DNA of 64,000 bases from Perca fluviatilis (GCF_010015445.1 NC_053128.1:6715368-6779367); one strand, 5' to 3'; numbered from the stretch's first letter, positions 36,545 through 47,872 are shown. A program made the numbers and translations. Notes: generated by a model not told the origin, from the letters alone.

Positions 36545-37215
36545 TAGTGCTGTCAGCGTTATTAACGGCATTAACGCAAGCCCATTGTTTTCGCCGTACA
36601 TTTATTTATCGCGAGATTAGCGTTCTTTTTGGCCTCGCAAACTTTGTCGTGTTTTTTCACATGCTGTTGCAACAACTAGTAACGTTAGAAAAACTACAAC
36701 TACCACAGCTAGACCGCAAACAAAACAACAGGCACGCCGCAAACACTCATTTGGGCTCGCGAGCCGGCCAAAGAGTAGCAGGCTAACGTTACGTTTTGAG
36801 TGGATGGCGAGCGTGAGACGCCGAAAATGGATGCCGATAAGATTCTGAATGGAAAGTTTACTTTTAAAAAGTTGCCACATGGTTCCATTGACAACTCCAA
36901 AGTGATCTGTGTGTTTTGTCGATGTGAACTGAGCTATCGTCGCAGCACGTCCAGTCTGAAATACCACTTGACGGCCGAGCACACAGCTGATGCCAATTCT
37001 CGGCCCCCCCCCCTCGTCAAAAACGGGCGACAAATGCACAAAGCAAGCCGATCCACTTTTCCATGTTGATAAGAGCATTAAAATGAGAAAAAATAATGGG
37101 ACAAAAAGAAATCAAGGGACATTTACAATAGATAAAAATGTGCAATTTATTGCGATTAACTATGACATTAATGCGATTGATCGCGATTAAATATTTTAAT
37201 CGTTTGACAGCACTA
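36545..37215 (+). mobile_element. hAT relic with BED finger
   Basis: Perfect 11-bp inverted ends TAGTGCTGTCA and TGACAGCACTA, with flanking octamers CTGATTAC (36,537-36,544) and CTGATTAT (37,216-37,223). The right subterminal ATTTAATCGCGATTAAT text is typical of this fish hAT family. The catalytic region is absent, and the 671-bp element keeps only the N-terminal coding part. Confidence 0.85.
36800..37069 (+). CDS. BED zinc finger N-terminus of hAT transposase (truncated)
   Basis: This 89-codon frame lies inside the hAT relic at 36,545-37,215. Residues 20-61 read as a BED-type zinc finger: FTFKKL, then the ligands C37 and C40 (CVFC), SLKYHLTAEH with H56 and H61, so all four zinc ligands are present. 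BED fingers bind DNA and sit at the N-terminus of hAT transposases and host ZBED proteins. No RNase-H-like catalytic domain follows; the frame runs into a C run (near 37,005) and ends. The ATG at 36,800 and the Met at codon 10 are both plausible starts. Downstream, a neighbouring frame (36,990-37,190) carries on with Lys-rich text, suggesting a frameshift at the C run. As a standalone peptide it could only bind DNA, and expression is unknown. Confidence 0.6.
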   Translation: MDGERETPKMDADKILNGKFTFKKLPHGSIDNSKVICVFCRCELSYRRSTSSLKYHLTAEHTADANSRPPPLVKNGRQMHKASRSTFPC

Positions 37216-37223
37216 CTGATTAT

Positions 37224-37777
37224 AGATACAGTAAGGATGTACATATAAGGGACTATGGAGGTTGTGTTTTTTTTTCGCTCTTTCCACTGGCTTAACTCTT
37301 TCAGACAGAAGGCTCTGGGTGCGGCCAGAGGTTTTAAATACTTCAGTCCAGACTGAGGAAGCAGAACTAATTGCTTCAGTGACTCTGTAAGACGGGAGGC
37401 AAGGCGAGACCGGGGTCTGTCACTTCAACGTGTGTGCGTGTGTGTGCGTGGTGTGTATGTGTGCATAACAAGTGTATTTCTGTGTTTAAACAGTGACATT
37501 TGATTAAGACCACCTTGTTGCCCTAAATTAATCACTCCTTGCAACTTCCTGGAAAAAAAGATGAGGCACGGACACATTTTTCCCCCCGAAAAAAACTCTC
37601 TCCACTCCCTGTTTCTTCAATAAACTGTCTCCTTAACTGAATGAGCGTTTAGGCGTTTTTAGTTGTGTTTTTTTTTTTTTTTTTTGAATATGTTTTTTTT
37701 TTTACTTTACGCATAACTTTTTTAAAATTGATCTTCTTTTTTTTTAAAAACCCCTCCCCTCCACACACCCCCTGAAT
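37224..37777. other. Unassigned stretch
   Basis: Includes a short TG patch (37,430-37,460) and T runs near 37,670 and 37,695. No gene. Confidence 0.45.
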
Positions 37778-38684
37778 TTAAAGTGATGGTTCGAGTAATT
37801 TCACCCTAGGGTCCTTTGCACCATGACCTCGAGGCCAAACACCCCCAAAGCTTTTTCAGCTGGGTCGAACATTGGGAGAGTTAGCGTAGAGTAGCGTTAT
37901 CAGCTGAATAGCTTAGCGCAGGGGCTAATGGATCCGAAGTGTCTCTTAACATTACCCCACTAATAATGCACAAAATGATACCAAACGTCTACAGTAGTAC
38001 AAATAGGTTATGCTCTCATAAAACGATGGATTGGAAAGTTTGTAAGTACACCAGAAGTTTATGTAAATAACACTTGCCTGCTCTCTTCAGCTCTCTACTG
38101 CTGCTGCTGTTACTACCGGGCAGTAAGAGTGCTTAGGGCCGTCTACAAATTACAACACTGAAAAGAGATGCAACAAAAATATTTATTAATTTAATGATTA
38201 AATAAGGTAATGTCTCCAAACTTACCTCAATTATAACTTGTCTCCTGCTAGTTATACTACAGCACTTAAAAAAATAAGTTAAATAAAAAAAATATTTTTG
38301 TTGCATCTCTTTCGGTTGTTGGTAATTGTGGCGGCCCGCACTCGTCTTACAGCAGCAACAACAGCAGAGAGCAGAAGCCAGCAGGCAAGTGTTATTTACA
38401 TAAACTTCTGGTGAATTTATAAACTTTCCAATCCATCGTTTTTAAAAAATAATTTATTTGTAATAATACAAGTTTGGTATCATTTCGGGCATTATTAGTG
38501 GGGTAATGTTAAGAGACACTTAGGATCCATTAGCCCATGCGCTAAGCTATTCAGCTGATAACGCTACTCTACGCTAACTCTCCCAATGTTCGAGCCAGGT
38601 GAAAAAAGCTTCTGGGGGAGTGTTTGGCTCGAGGTCATGGTGCAAAGGACCCTAGGGTGAAATTACTCCGAACCATCACTTTAA
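37778..38684. mobile_element. Palindromic TTAA MITE (~0.9 kb)
   Basis: The ends TTAA-AGTGATGGTTCG and CGAACCATCACT-TTAA are perfect, and the two arms mirror one another for most of their length. Examples are GTTAGCGTAGAGTAGCGTTA against AACGCTACTCTACGCTAAC, and ATTACCCCACTAATAATGC against GCATTATTAGTGGGGTAAT. There is a TTAA duplication and no coding region. RNA from it would form a long hairpin. Confidence 0.9.
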
Positions 38685-38689
38685 CCTTT

Positions 38690-38953
38690 ACTTGAACTCG
38701 GACAAGGCGCACTGAAGGAGACGGGCATGTGTTTTTAGGCATATGGTAATGCTCGTAACAAAAAAAACGTCTTCCCACAACTCCGATGCTGTCTGATTTA
38801 CCTGTCGTATCATGTTTATTGAACAGGGTGTAAAAATAGGAATGCAAAAAGGACACGTTTCAAAGTATACCCAAACCATAAGAAGCCCCTGGATAGAAAG
38901 TACACTGATGTATATGGAGAGGGGTGTCCGCATACTTTTGGCCATATGGTGTA
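38690..38953. mobile_element. Tc1-like terminal fragment
   Basis: GGGGTGTCCGCATACTTTTG followed by GCCATATGGTGTA is a recognisable fish Tc1 terminus in the orientation opposite to the one at 29,871. It may be the far end of the same copy, now 9 kb away, or an independent piece. Confidence 0.45.
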
Positions 38954-39096
38954 TTTACTTGGGATGTATTCAAGTGCCTAATGCCTGAACAAATGTTGTT
39001 TTGCAAGCTACTATACTATGTAGATGCGTGCGTCATAGCGTGCGATCTGCATGTGCACAGACGGTCTCATATGGCAGCCTGTCTGTTAGAATGTAA

Positions 39097-39129
<33 letters not shown>

Positions 39130-39645
39130 CGTTCCCACAGTACCTCTCTCTCCCTCTGTCAGATGTGAGCCTTTTGTCTGCCCTCGACCTCTTCCCCCCC
39201 CCCCTCCTCCTCAGTCCTTGCAGGTGTTCATCATGAGGCAATAAAACAAGTAGTGACTGTTCTCCGTCCCAAACACGGCCCACGCTCAGGCGGCTGCAGA
39301 CCCTCTACCCCCAGCCCTGCTCCACATTTACTCAGCTCTTTCTAATTTGTACCTCTGCATTGTTCGGAAATGTGTGCGTATGCAGGTGCGTTTTAAGTGC
39401 GTATGTGTGAGTGAATATGCGTGCGTGCAGTGGCAGCCATCTTGCATAAATCCTGTCCTAAGGCCTCTACACGAGTCCATTCTTGTTCATGGCCATCCAA
39501 AGGTTTTTTGAACACTTAACTTTTTATGTTAAAAGGCTCAAAAGGGGTGAACTCCCTTTTCTTTTTTTTTTTATGAATACACTGAAGCAGAGACATGAGC
39601 AGTTTTCAAAGATGAGATTATGTTGAGGTGACATGCATTATAGCG
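38954..39645. repeat. Stretch with (CA)n at 39,098-39,127
   Basis: The only clear feature is the CA run, followed by C- and CT-rich sequence to 39,212. The rest is unassigned. Confidence 0.7.
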
Positions 39646-39988
39646 TAGGGCTGGGCAATGTATATCTATAAATCGATATCGTGATATGAGACTAGATATC
39701 GTCTTAGATTTGGGGTATCGTAATATCGTAAAATGACATAAGTGTTTTACAGGCTGCATTACAGTAAAGTGATTTTTCGGAAATTTCCAGACTGCAGTTC
39801 CATTATTTGCCTTTACCCACTTAGTCATTGTATCCACATTACTGATGATTATTTATCACATATCTCATTGTGTAAATATTTTGTGAAAGCGCCAGTAGTC
39901 AACACTACTATATCGTCGCAATATCGTTATCGAGGTATTTGGTCAAAAATATCGTGATATTTGATTTTCTCCATATCGCCCAGCCCTA
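39646..39988. mobile_element. hAT MITE (TAGGGCTGGGC ends), copy 1
   Basis: Inverted ends TAGGGCTGGGCAATG and ATCGCCCAGCCCTA, with TATCG-rich subterminal text. TTATAGCG lies directly to the left and again 3 bp beyond the right end, a likely duplication. Related copies are at 61,610-61,959 and 63,555-63,893, and a scrap is at 49,137-49,180. Confidence 0.8.
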
Positions 39989-40059
39989 GCGTTATAGCGG
40001 TGTGTCGTGTATCTACCATACTGACATTAATCAGTAATTGGTTGTTTTGGTCCACAAGC

Positions 40060-40237
40060 GGTCACAATGGCATCATTATTGGTCTATGTCCACGATGTTC
40101 CACTTCCGGGATTGCTCCGTTGCCGTCCGAAATTCCGCCGGATTTCCCTCTTTTCAGCCGGATGTCCGTTACCTTCCGTTTTGTTTGTGTGGGGATTTTG
40201 AACTCCGGTGGATTCATGAGGACTATGGCTAACTGCT
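40060..40237 (+). repeat. Dispersed repeat 'CAGATCTCTGCAG' family, copy 3 (truncated)
   Basis: It matches copy 2 from CACTTCCGGGATTGCTCC through GAGGACTATGGCTAACTGCT and stops abruptly where the next hAT terminus begins. Confidence 0.65.
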
Positions 40238-40318
40238 CCCAGTGTTTCCCATACATTGATATATTTGTGGCAGCACGCCACACAATCAATGTGGACCGCC
40301 ACATACTGCCGAATATGC
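40238..40318. mobile_element. hAT terminal fragment (CAGTGTTTCCC)
   Basis: CAGTGTTTCCCATACATTGA and TTTGTGGCAGCACGCCACA recur inverted at 53,765-53,817. Only one end is present before the microsatellite. Confidence 0.55.
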
Positions 40319-40765
40319 GCTCTCTCTCTCTCTCTCTCTCTCTGTGTCTCTCTCTCTGTCTCTCTCTCTCTTTGTGTCTCTGTCTCTCTCTCTCTGTGTG
40401 TGTGTGTGTCTGTGTGTGTGTGTGTGTGTCTCTCTCTCTCTCTCTCTCTCTGTGTCTCTCTCTCTCTCTGTCTCGCTCTGTGTCTCTCTCTCTCTTTCTC
40501 TGTGTCTCTCTCTCTTTCTCTGTGTCTCTGTCTCTCTCTCTCTTTGTGTCTCTGTCTCTCTCTCTCTCTTTCTCTGTGTCTCTCTCTCTTTCTCTGTGTC
40601 TCTGTCTCTCTCTCTCTTTGTGTCTCTGTCTCTCTCTCTCTCTCTGTGTGTCTCTGTGTGTGTCTCTCTCTGTCTCTCTCTGTGTCTCTCTCTCTCTTTC
40701 TCTGTGTCTCTGTCTCTCTGTGTGTGTCTGTGTGTGTGTGTGTGTCTCTCTCTCTCTTTCTCTCT

Positions 40766-40806
<41 letters not shown>

Positions 40807-40831
40807 TCTCTCTCTGTGTCTCTCTCTCTCT
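40319..40831. repeat. Compound (CT)n/(GT)n microsatellite, 0.5 kb
   Basis: TCTCTC blocks alternate with TGTGTG blocks and short TTTCTCTG variants. Open frames of up to 290 codons on both strands (Ser-Leu-Cys-Val or Arg-Glu-Thr-His) are readings of the repeat. Confidence 0.98.
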
Positions 40832-41871
40832 GACAAACACAACAGACCCGACTGTGAATAGCTTCTCCGTGCAGATTAATGAATGCCATTGATTATTCTA
40901 CACACTCTTATAGAATTCTTATATTAATTGTACTGCAAATATTTTTGGCATCTTTGTATAACAGCTGAAATGGACAATCTGCCCACAGTCCCATCCTCAA
41001 GGCTATAAGGGTGCAGGGGCAGTTACAGCACACAATGTCAACAACAGATACCACAAGTTGTGATTCTGTTTACCAGCCAGCTGCTGTTCACCTCTTTTTG
41101 ACCTTTTGCATGCAAGACAAAAGAAAGAAACTTAAATGTTACTGTATATGTTGTTAACTTGTTGAACAAAATGTTTGCAACTTACCCTATTACCCTAATT
41201 GGGTATACATCCATTTTTGATAAGGATCCCGCAAATTTAAGACAAGAGTGGGAGATTTGATTTTAAAAACAAATAAACTTTTCAGTGCTCACAGGTAGAC
41301 AAACAGTGTAATTGAAATATTGTTTCTAAGTGACATCAAGATATGCATCTTTGACACTTTTGCATTTCGGTTTTTTGTTACTTATTTTCTATCATCATGC
41401 AGTGAACATCCTAAATCTAAAGAAGCGCTAAAACAGTTAATCAGCTCTTAAATGAGGCTCGTTAGAGGACCTGAACTGAAAACGCTACGAGAGTGAGGAA
41501 GTGGGTGGGTGAGTGAGTGGGTGAGCAACCGAGAGAGAGAGAGCTAACTGAAACTCCAACTGAAACCTGGGGCCATATTTAAAGACACCCAGTTTACTGG
41601 AACAATGTGTACTTCCATACGTGATGTGAAGTGCAGTAAGAACAGCCTTTCAGATTTTCATATATGATAAAAATGCAACACGTCACGATGCAGCACTAAA
41701 CCGCAGGTATCGCTGCAGCGTGACTCAGAATGTGTAATATCTCATTTCTTGAGTCAAAATAATTATATATAAAATATAATTTAAATAATTAAATTAAAAT
41801 AATTGTATTTAGATCAGTCCTTAGAAACTACTATGAGTTCTGCTATCTGCTGCCTATTGTATTCACGTTTT

Positions 41872-41873
<2 letters not shown>
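40832..41873. other. Unassigned stretch
   Basis: AT-rich with GTGGGTGGGTGAGTGAG at 41,505 and a short GA run near 41,533. No gene. Confidence 0.45.
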
Positions 41874-42620
<747 letters not shown>

Positions 42621-42639
42621 ACGCACACACACACACGCA

Positions 42640-42705
<66 letters not shown>

Positions 42706-42889
42706 TTAATGTGTTTAGAGAGAGCAGCAGAGCTCTCCTTTGTGCGTGCCCAGACATGTATTATGTGGTTTTCAAAGGGGAAGCCTTCACTTTTGTGTGT
42801 GTGTGTGTGTGTGTATGTATATTGTGTGTGTGTGTGTGCGTGTGTGTTTTCTTGAGATCAATGAAGTTATAGAGTGGAGCAGCTTTTAA

Positions 42890-42925
<36 letters not shown>

Positions 42926-43029
42926 CACACACACACACACACACACTCCAGTGAGGCCTGTTCTTAGTCAAGTGTCACGCTCTCTGCCCTTCTGACATCT
43001 GGTCCCCGAAAACCTCTGGAGTCCCCAAG

Positions 43030-43060
<31 letters not shown>
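42621..43060. repeat. Alternating CA and TG microsatellites
   Basis: (CA)n 42,621-42,702, (GT)n 42,795-42,847, (CA)n 42,893-42,946 and (GT)n 43,031-43,059 alternate in orientation, so neighbouring tracts are complementary. Confidence 0.97.
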
Positions 43061-43989
43061 GAACCCCGCTGTCATGTCTGTGTTTGATTAACTAACCATT
43101 CCCTGTCTGTATGACAGGCCCTGCCAATACACTTGTACTTATCGTAAACCAACCTCCTGAGCGTAGCATGCGTGCCGCACTGAGGAACTGTTTGAAAGTT
43201 GAACGCAAGGATCGCACAGCAGCCTCCCCGTCTGAATCAGGCCTTTCCGACATTACAAAGAGTCACTTCAGAGTGTTTGTGACCTTTTAGAAAAATGGAT
43301 TGTTTGTTTAACTGCAGTGTCTTCTGCCTATGATTGTGCTGGTAAAAGGTATTTTTGTGCCAGTATGCGTCTCAACCTGTAATTCTGACTGTGGCGCCTC
43401 CCAGCCCAGCGCTGTTCCTGGGGAAATGTTAGCTGCAAGCTAGAAACAAGAGGGTCTAACTGCAGACCTTACGGAACACTTGTTAGCGGTGTTTTTTTTA
43501 TGTTACCAGGTTTGTTTCACTTTTCTCTGCTCCACACTTTACACACATTATATGTAATTTTCCCACCTCAAGGGGTCTTTCAAATCAAAACAATAACAAA
43601 ACACAGAGTTGGGTGACGTCGAGAAGTAGCATGGCATCATGGGAGTTGTTGTCTTCACCACCATTGCCACCACTGCAGGCAGCTTCTCCCGGTTAGGATT
43701 ACTTCAGTGTTCATCGTTCCGGAGGTCTTCAGCAGGAGCCGAAATGTCCCCAGAGGTCTCCTCCTCTCCAAAACAAACCCGCTGATTTAAACCGGTGCTG
43801 CAAAGCGACCTGCTGCTAACGTTTGCTCAGCTCGTTTCTCTGGGAACTTCCAGACGTCTGATGACTTAAAGCAATAGTGCTGTAGTTTCTGCCTTCCCCA
43901 TGAGGAATTCTAGGTGATGACAACAAAACTGTCGGCGCATCCACGTGACACAAGCCTTCCGTGATCTCGCACCAGTCCCTACCCCTTCT
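43061..43989. other. Unassigned stretch with repeat scraps
   Basis: The 43,800-43,865 text (GCTGCTAACGTTTGCTCAGC) is shared with about 48,678-48,720. ATTATATGTAATTTTCCC at 43,548 could be the left terminus of an element ending near 44,737. Confidence 0.4.
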
Positions 43990-44210
43990 TCACCAGAACA
44001 TTCTCACCCCCAATCGGGTAAAATACGAACACTTGGTCATGTGCTTTTGACGTTGCTATTGGCGCTAGAAGTCTCCTTTAGCGCCATATCTAAATGTGCA
44101 TGGTCGGGACTATTGGCGTCACTTTTTAACGCTCTGGGTTGGGAACGTACGTTTAACCGAAATGCAATGGGACAGTGTAGGAAGAGATCGTGGTTGGGGG
44201 TTATGTAATG
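43990..44210. repeat. Dispersed repeat, ATTCTCACTC family
   Basis: ACATTCTCACCCCCAATCGG, AGAAGTCTCCTTTAGCGCC and GGTCGGGACTATTGGCGTC match the family at 310-430 and 59,071-60,210. The open frames here belong to the repeat. Confidence 0.55.
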
Positions 44211-44352
44211 TACGTTTCAGTTACAAACGGGACAAGAATGGTAGCCTGGTCCTACCAGACTCTGGTACATTTCATTTGTCCAGAGTGTCTGGCCTCTCTC
44301 CATTGACAAGTGTTAACTTTCTTGAAGGCGGGTCCTCTGTTGAAGTTTAAAA

Positions 44353-44644
44353 CTATTGGATCTGCCCAGAGCCACTCTGGATCTGCCATAACCAATCGCT
44401 AACGTTTGGTCGTGACGTCGGCTTAGCATCGCTAGCGTTAGCCTTAGCCGACTCCTTCACCACTAACGGGGCGAGCTGGAAAATCAAACTGTTCCCTGAA
44501 CCCTGTGGGGAGGAGGGCCACAACATCATGGCCACCGACACAACTCAGCAAAGACTGGTCTTGCTCGGGCTTTTACTTCTGGATATTCGGCAGCATTGCC
44601 ACAACGGACCGAATGGCTTCGCTCGCATCTTTCTCCGCCGCCAT
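44353..44644 (-). pseudogene. RecQ-like helicase N-terminal fragment (broken)
   Basis: Read on the minus strand from ATG at 44,644 (MAAEKDASEAIRSVV), an in-frame TAA stops the frame. It is followed in the same frame by KPEQ and then GGHDVVALLPTGF, then a frameshift into SLIFQLAPLVVKE. KPEQ-like motif 0 followed by LPTG-GKS motif I (Walker A) is the start of an SF2 RecQ-like helicase. The lysine of motif I reads as Asn here (GNS), so ATP binding would be lost even without the stop and shift. Nothing of motifs Ia-VI follows. The piece begins about 90 bp from TTACATATTATACCTT (44,722), an end typical of a fish MITE, so it is probably transposon-borne. The family assignment rests on these motifs only. 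Confidence 0.55.
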
Positions 44645-44737
44645 TACGGAACAATACACAACTCAACAAAATATATAACATAGCTCTAGTCACTTTTAGA
44701 CATTTTAATGGGGGAAAAGTTACATATTATACCTTTA

Positions 44738-45339
44738 TAATATAGTGTATATATATATAGCTATAGTGTTAACGGGAGGGCTGGGACCCGGCTGTGTTCT
44801 CACCTCCCTGTTTTACCTGCGAAAGCAATGAAAAACATTGTCCTGGGGATTATTTCTGCCGCCCTTCTCTCACTGTGGATATTTAAAAACTGCAGCCCAG
44901 TGAAATAACAGCAGGCCCTCAGAGGATGAAAAACTCTCACCAACACGTGTAGCATGTTAAGTGTGAATTAATTGGATTGCTGCTGTTTTCAACCACACTT
45001 TATGAATCTCGTCTGTGGTGGGATGTGGAGTTTGGTTTGTAACAATACAAATTGGCCTGATGGCAAACAAACTGGAGCAAATTAGCACTGAAAATGTTTA
45101 CCTGCTTTCCTTAACAAGCTGCATTCTCACTCTGCTGAGGCTGCCACATATTCTCTCCACAGACTCAAACAGACTACACTGTGTCGTCCTCCGAGTGTGG
45201 GAATGTTTTACTTAACACACTCTCATGTAGCACATTTGGGTGTGTTAAGGGAAAACCGTTGTAGACAAACTCTTCTCTCTTTACTCCATCAAAGTCAGAG
45301 CTTTAAAAGAAATACCTGTTTGTTGTAACACAAATGACA
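44738..45339. other. Unassigned stretch
   Basis: Starts with a short TA run (44,750). No gene recognised. Confidence 0.45.
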
Positions 45340-45341
45340 TA

Positions 45342-46197
45342 CACTCACCTAAAGGATTATTAGGAACACCATACTAATACTGTGTTTGACCCTATCCTAT
45401 CAATATGGGCCAACATTTCTAAAGAATCAATGATACAAAGAATGAAGGCAGTTCTGAAGGCGAAAGGGATCCCCCACACCATTACACCCCCACCACCACC
45501 AGCCTGCCCAGTGGTAACAAGGCATGATGGATCCATGTTCTCATTCTGTTTACGCCAAATTCTGACTCTACCATCTGAATGTCTCAACAGAAATCGAGAC
45601 TCATCAGACCAGGCAACATTTTTCCAGTCTTCAACTGTCCAATTTTAGTGAGCTTGTGCAAATTGTAGCCTCATTTTCCTATTTTTAGCGGAGATGATTG
45701 GTACCCGGTGGGGTCTTCTGCTGGTGTAGCCCTTCCGTTGTGCGTGTTGAGGCTTCACAAATGCTTTGCGGCATACCTCGGTTGTAACGAGTGGTTATTT
45801 GAGTCAAAGTTGATCTTCTATCAGCTGGAATCAGTCGGCCCATTCTCCTCTGACCTCTAGAATCAACAAGGCATTTTCCCCCCCCCCAGGACTGCAGCAC
45901 ACTGGATGTTTTTCCTTTTTCAGACCATTCTTTGTAAAACCCTAGAAATGGTTGTGTGTGAAAATCCCAGTATCTGAGCAGATTGTGAAATACTCAAACC
46001 AGCCCATCTGGCACCAACAACCATGCCATGCTCAAAGTTGCTTAGATCAACTTTCTTTCACATTCTGACATTCAGTTTGGAGTTCAGGAGATTGTCTAGA
46101 CCTGGACGACACCCCTAAATGCATTGAAGCAGCTGCCATGTGATTGGTTGATTAGATAATTTCATGAATGTGTTCCTAATAATCCTTTAGGTGAGTG
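45342..46197 (-). mobile_element. Tc1-like transposon relic (856 bp)
   Basis: Inverted ends CACTCACCTAAAGGATTATT and AATAATCCTTTAGGTGAGTG between TA dinucleotides (45,340-45,341 and 46,198-46,199), the Tc1/mariner duplication. I recognise the family as a widespread fish Tc1-type element of about 1.4-1.6 kb, so this copy has lost several hundred bases and has an inversion at 45,393-45,467. Confidence 0.9.
45393..46071 (-). pseudogene. Tc1-like transposase (deleted, frameshifted, partly inverted)
   Basis: The likely start ATG is at 46,071 on the minus strand. The DNA-binding region follows, with frame breaks, and includes RRMGRLIPADRRSTLTQITT (within 45,685-45,900). The start of the catalytic domain is recognisable as RHSDGRVRIWRKQNENMDPS and GGGVMVWG (45,468-45,590). 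The middle of the catalytic domain, including the second Asp region and the final Glu of the DD34E triad, is missing. The C-terminal end SIWANISKE...KAVLKAKG is present but on the plus strand (45,393-45,467), so it is inverted relative to the rest. Not functional. Family assignment is from these motifs and the termini. Confidence 0.8.
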
Positions 46198-46203
46198 TAT
46201 ATA

Positions 46204-46698
46204 CAGTACTTAATTTGTAAAGTGGGAGGTCCCGGAGCGAAGAGAGGGGTTGGATCCGGCGACTTTAGGTGTTACGCAACGAGAAGCGACAGTCTAAACA
46301 ACGTGGCGGCTTCCACGGATGAGATGAGCGTAGCGATCGCGCAAGTTTTATCCGAATTAGAAAGTATTCCATCATCGAAAGAAGAGCAAAAAAAACGGCA
46401 CTGGAGGCTTTTCTCGGAGGAAAAGATGTTTTTGCCCCCTCCGTCTTACCCTGAAAATTCACCTCAAAACGCATCGAAAATGCAAACACAAGATTTTTGT
46501 GGAACTTCGATGGGGAATAAAGACTAACAAGACAGATAACAACATTGAACACTACACAAACAGTAATTAATTTTTTTCATTTAGGCGATTGATTTTCATA
46601 GTGACACAGGAGGTGCCGGATCCAATAAAAAAGTTCCGGATCCAGCTTTGGAGGTGCCGGAACATGTTCCGCCGTTTTCCCGCTCAAATTAAGCCCTG
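46204..46698 (+). mobile_element. hAT-like element carrying a helicase fragment
   Basis: Inverted ends CAGTACTTAATTTG and CAAATTAAGCCCTG. Flanking octamers are TGTATATA and CATATATA (6 of 8). It abuts the Tc1-like relic with only 6 bp between. The interior holds a piece of a RecQ-like helicase and GGTGCCGGA-rich text near the right end. Confidence 0.6.
46304..46455 (+). pseudogene. RecQ-like helicase N-terminal fragment (frameshifted)
   Basis: From GTGGCGGCTTCC (a likely decayed ATG) the plus strand reads VAAS...EMSVAIAQVLSELE...KEEQ. After a one-base slip in an A run (46,385-46,397) it continues in another frame as ALEAFLGGKDVFA and stops just before the LPTG-GKS motif. The arrangement (short helical N-terminus, KxEQ, ALExFLxGKDV) is the same as in the 44,353-44,644 fragment but the sequence differs, so it comes from a related helicase and is not a local duplicate. 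No ATPase core follows. Whether the transposon captured a host gene or the helicase belongs to a larger transposon cannot be decided here. Confidence 0.55.
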
Positions 46699-47614
46699 CA
46701 TATATATATTTGTATATCAAATGACAAGCGATACAAACACATGGTGTGACATTTTAGGCTACGGCAATAATGTAGGTTTGAATCAAGTTCAATCAGGTTT
46801 ATGAACAGCTGCAATGGTTTGGGTCGAGTTGAAACAAAGTCGTGGTTAAAGGCCGATTTATGCTTCTGCGGGGTCATTACGCAGAGCTTTCGCAATAACC
46901 TAAGTAAGTGGCCTAAGGTTTTTACTCGTGCGCCGGTGTCTGCGTCGTTCTATTGTATCTCTTTACGAGAGTAGCACTTCATTTCCATCTCACTACATGA
47001 GGTATTGATGTATTCAGTAATGTTTTGGACTTCTCTCATAACTTTTTACTGCCTTCTGTTGGTTTCGATGGCTCTAAATTGTCTGCAATCAGTTCTGAAG
47101 TTGCCGGTGTAGCTTCAGTTACACGGTTGTTTTCAGAGAACAGGGGGGTTTCAGGACGTCCCAGGGGTCGTTCAGATGTTTCCAAGAGACTTGCAGATAA
47201 AAATGAGGAACAACGTCAACAGAAAGTGGAAAAAAAAATGTTTTGTCCTTGTCTATATTTCACCACAAGTTTCAGTCTCCTCGCGGTCAGAGCAGACAAC
47301 AGATAGGCCTAGAGAGGGAGTGGAAGCAGAGTGTTTGTGTATTTCAATGTACCAGATAAGCTCTCTGATATGCTTTTCAAACTATTTTTCAGACCTTCTA
47401 CTCTGTGACCGTTTATAATTCAATATTCACTCTCGTCTTTGAGTGAATAGATGGGTAGATTAGTGAAGGGAAAGGAAAGAGTCAGAGATAGAAAAAAGGA
47501 AGGACAGGTAGCGGGAGGAGGGGAGCAGAAGGGAGGGATGAAGGAGAAAAAAAGAGGAGGTGTGGGATAGGAAAGGAGCAAGAGGGAGGAAAAGGGTAAA
47601 AGGTGGCTGTAGAG

Positions 47615-47617
<3 letters not shown>
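46699..47617. other. Unassigned stretch, purine-rich at its end
   Basis: No gene recognised. 47,460-47,617 is GGGA/GGAA-rich and leads into a GA microsatellite. Confidence 0.45.

Positions 47618-47660
<43 letters not shown>
47618..47660. repeat. (GA)n microsatellite
   Basis: GA run. Confidence 0.95.
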
Positions 47661-47849
47661 TGTCACTGGGGGAAAAGAAGAGAAAACTGTCTGTCTCTCC
47701 ATTCAATTTCACAAATTAAAGCGGTATTATCTTGAAATATTTAAAGGTTAGATGAATGTCGATAATGGATCTCGACAGCCATTAAGCTGTAATTGCTCTC
47801 TAATGTAGTTAGTGAAAGACATGGGATACAATGTGCAGCAAAAACAGAG

Positions 47850-47872
47850 GGGAGAGAGAGAGAGAGATGGGG

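Noticed and set aside
36537..37223. Host ZBED gene exon
   Set aside because: The frame is enclosed by hAT inverted ends and an 8-bp near-duplication, so it is a transposon remnant.
39961..40892. Several 180-290-codon open frames on both strands
   Set aside because: They translate the compound CT/GT microsatellite into Ser-Leu-Cys-Val or Arg-Glu-Thr-His repeats.
43945..44350. Two overlapping plus-strand frames as a possible gene
   Set aside because: They overlap the dispersed ATTCTCACTC repeat and neighbouring repeat sequence, and show no domain.
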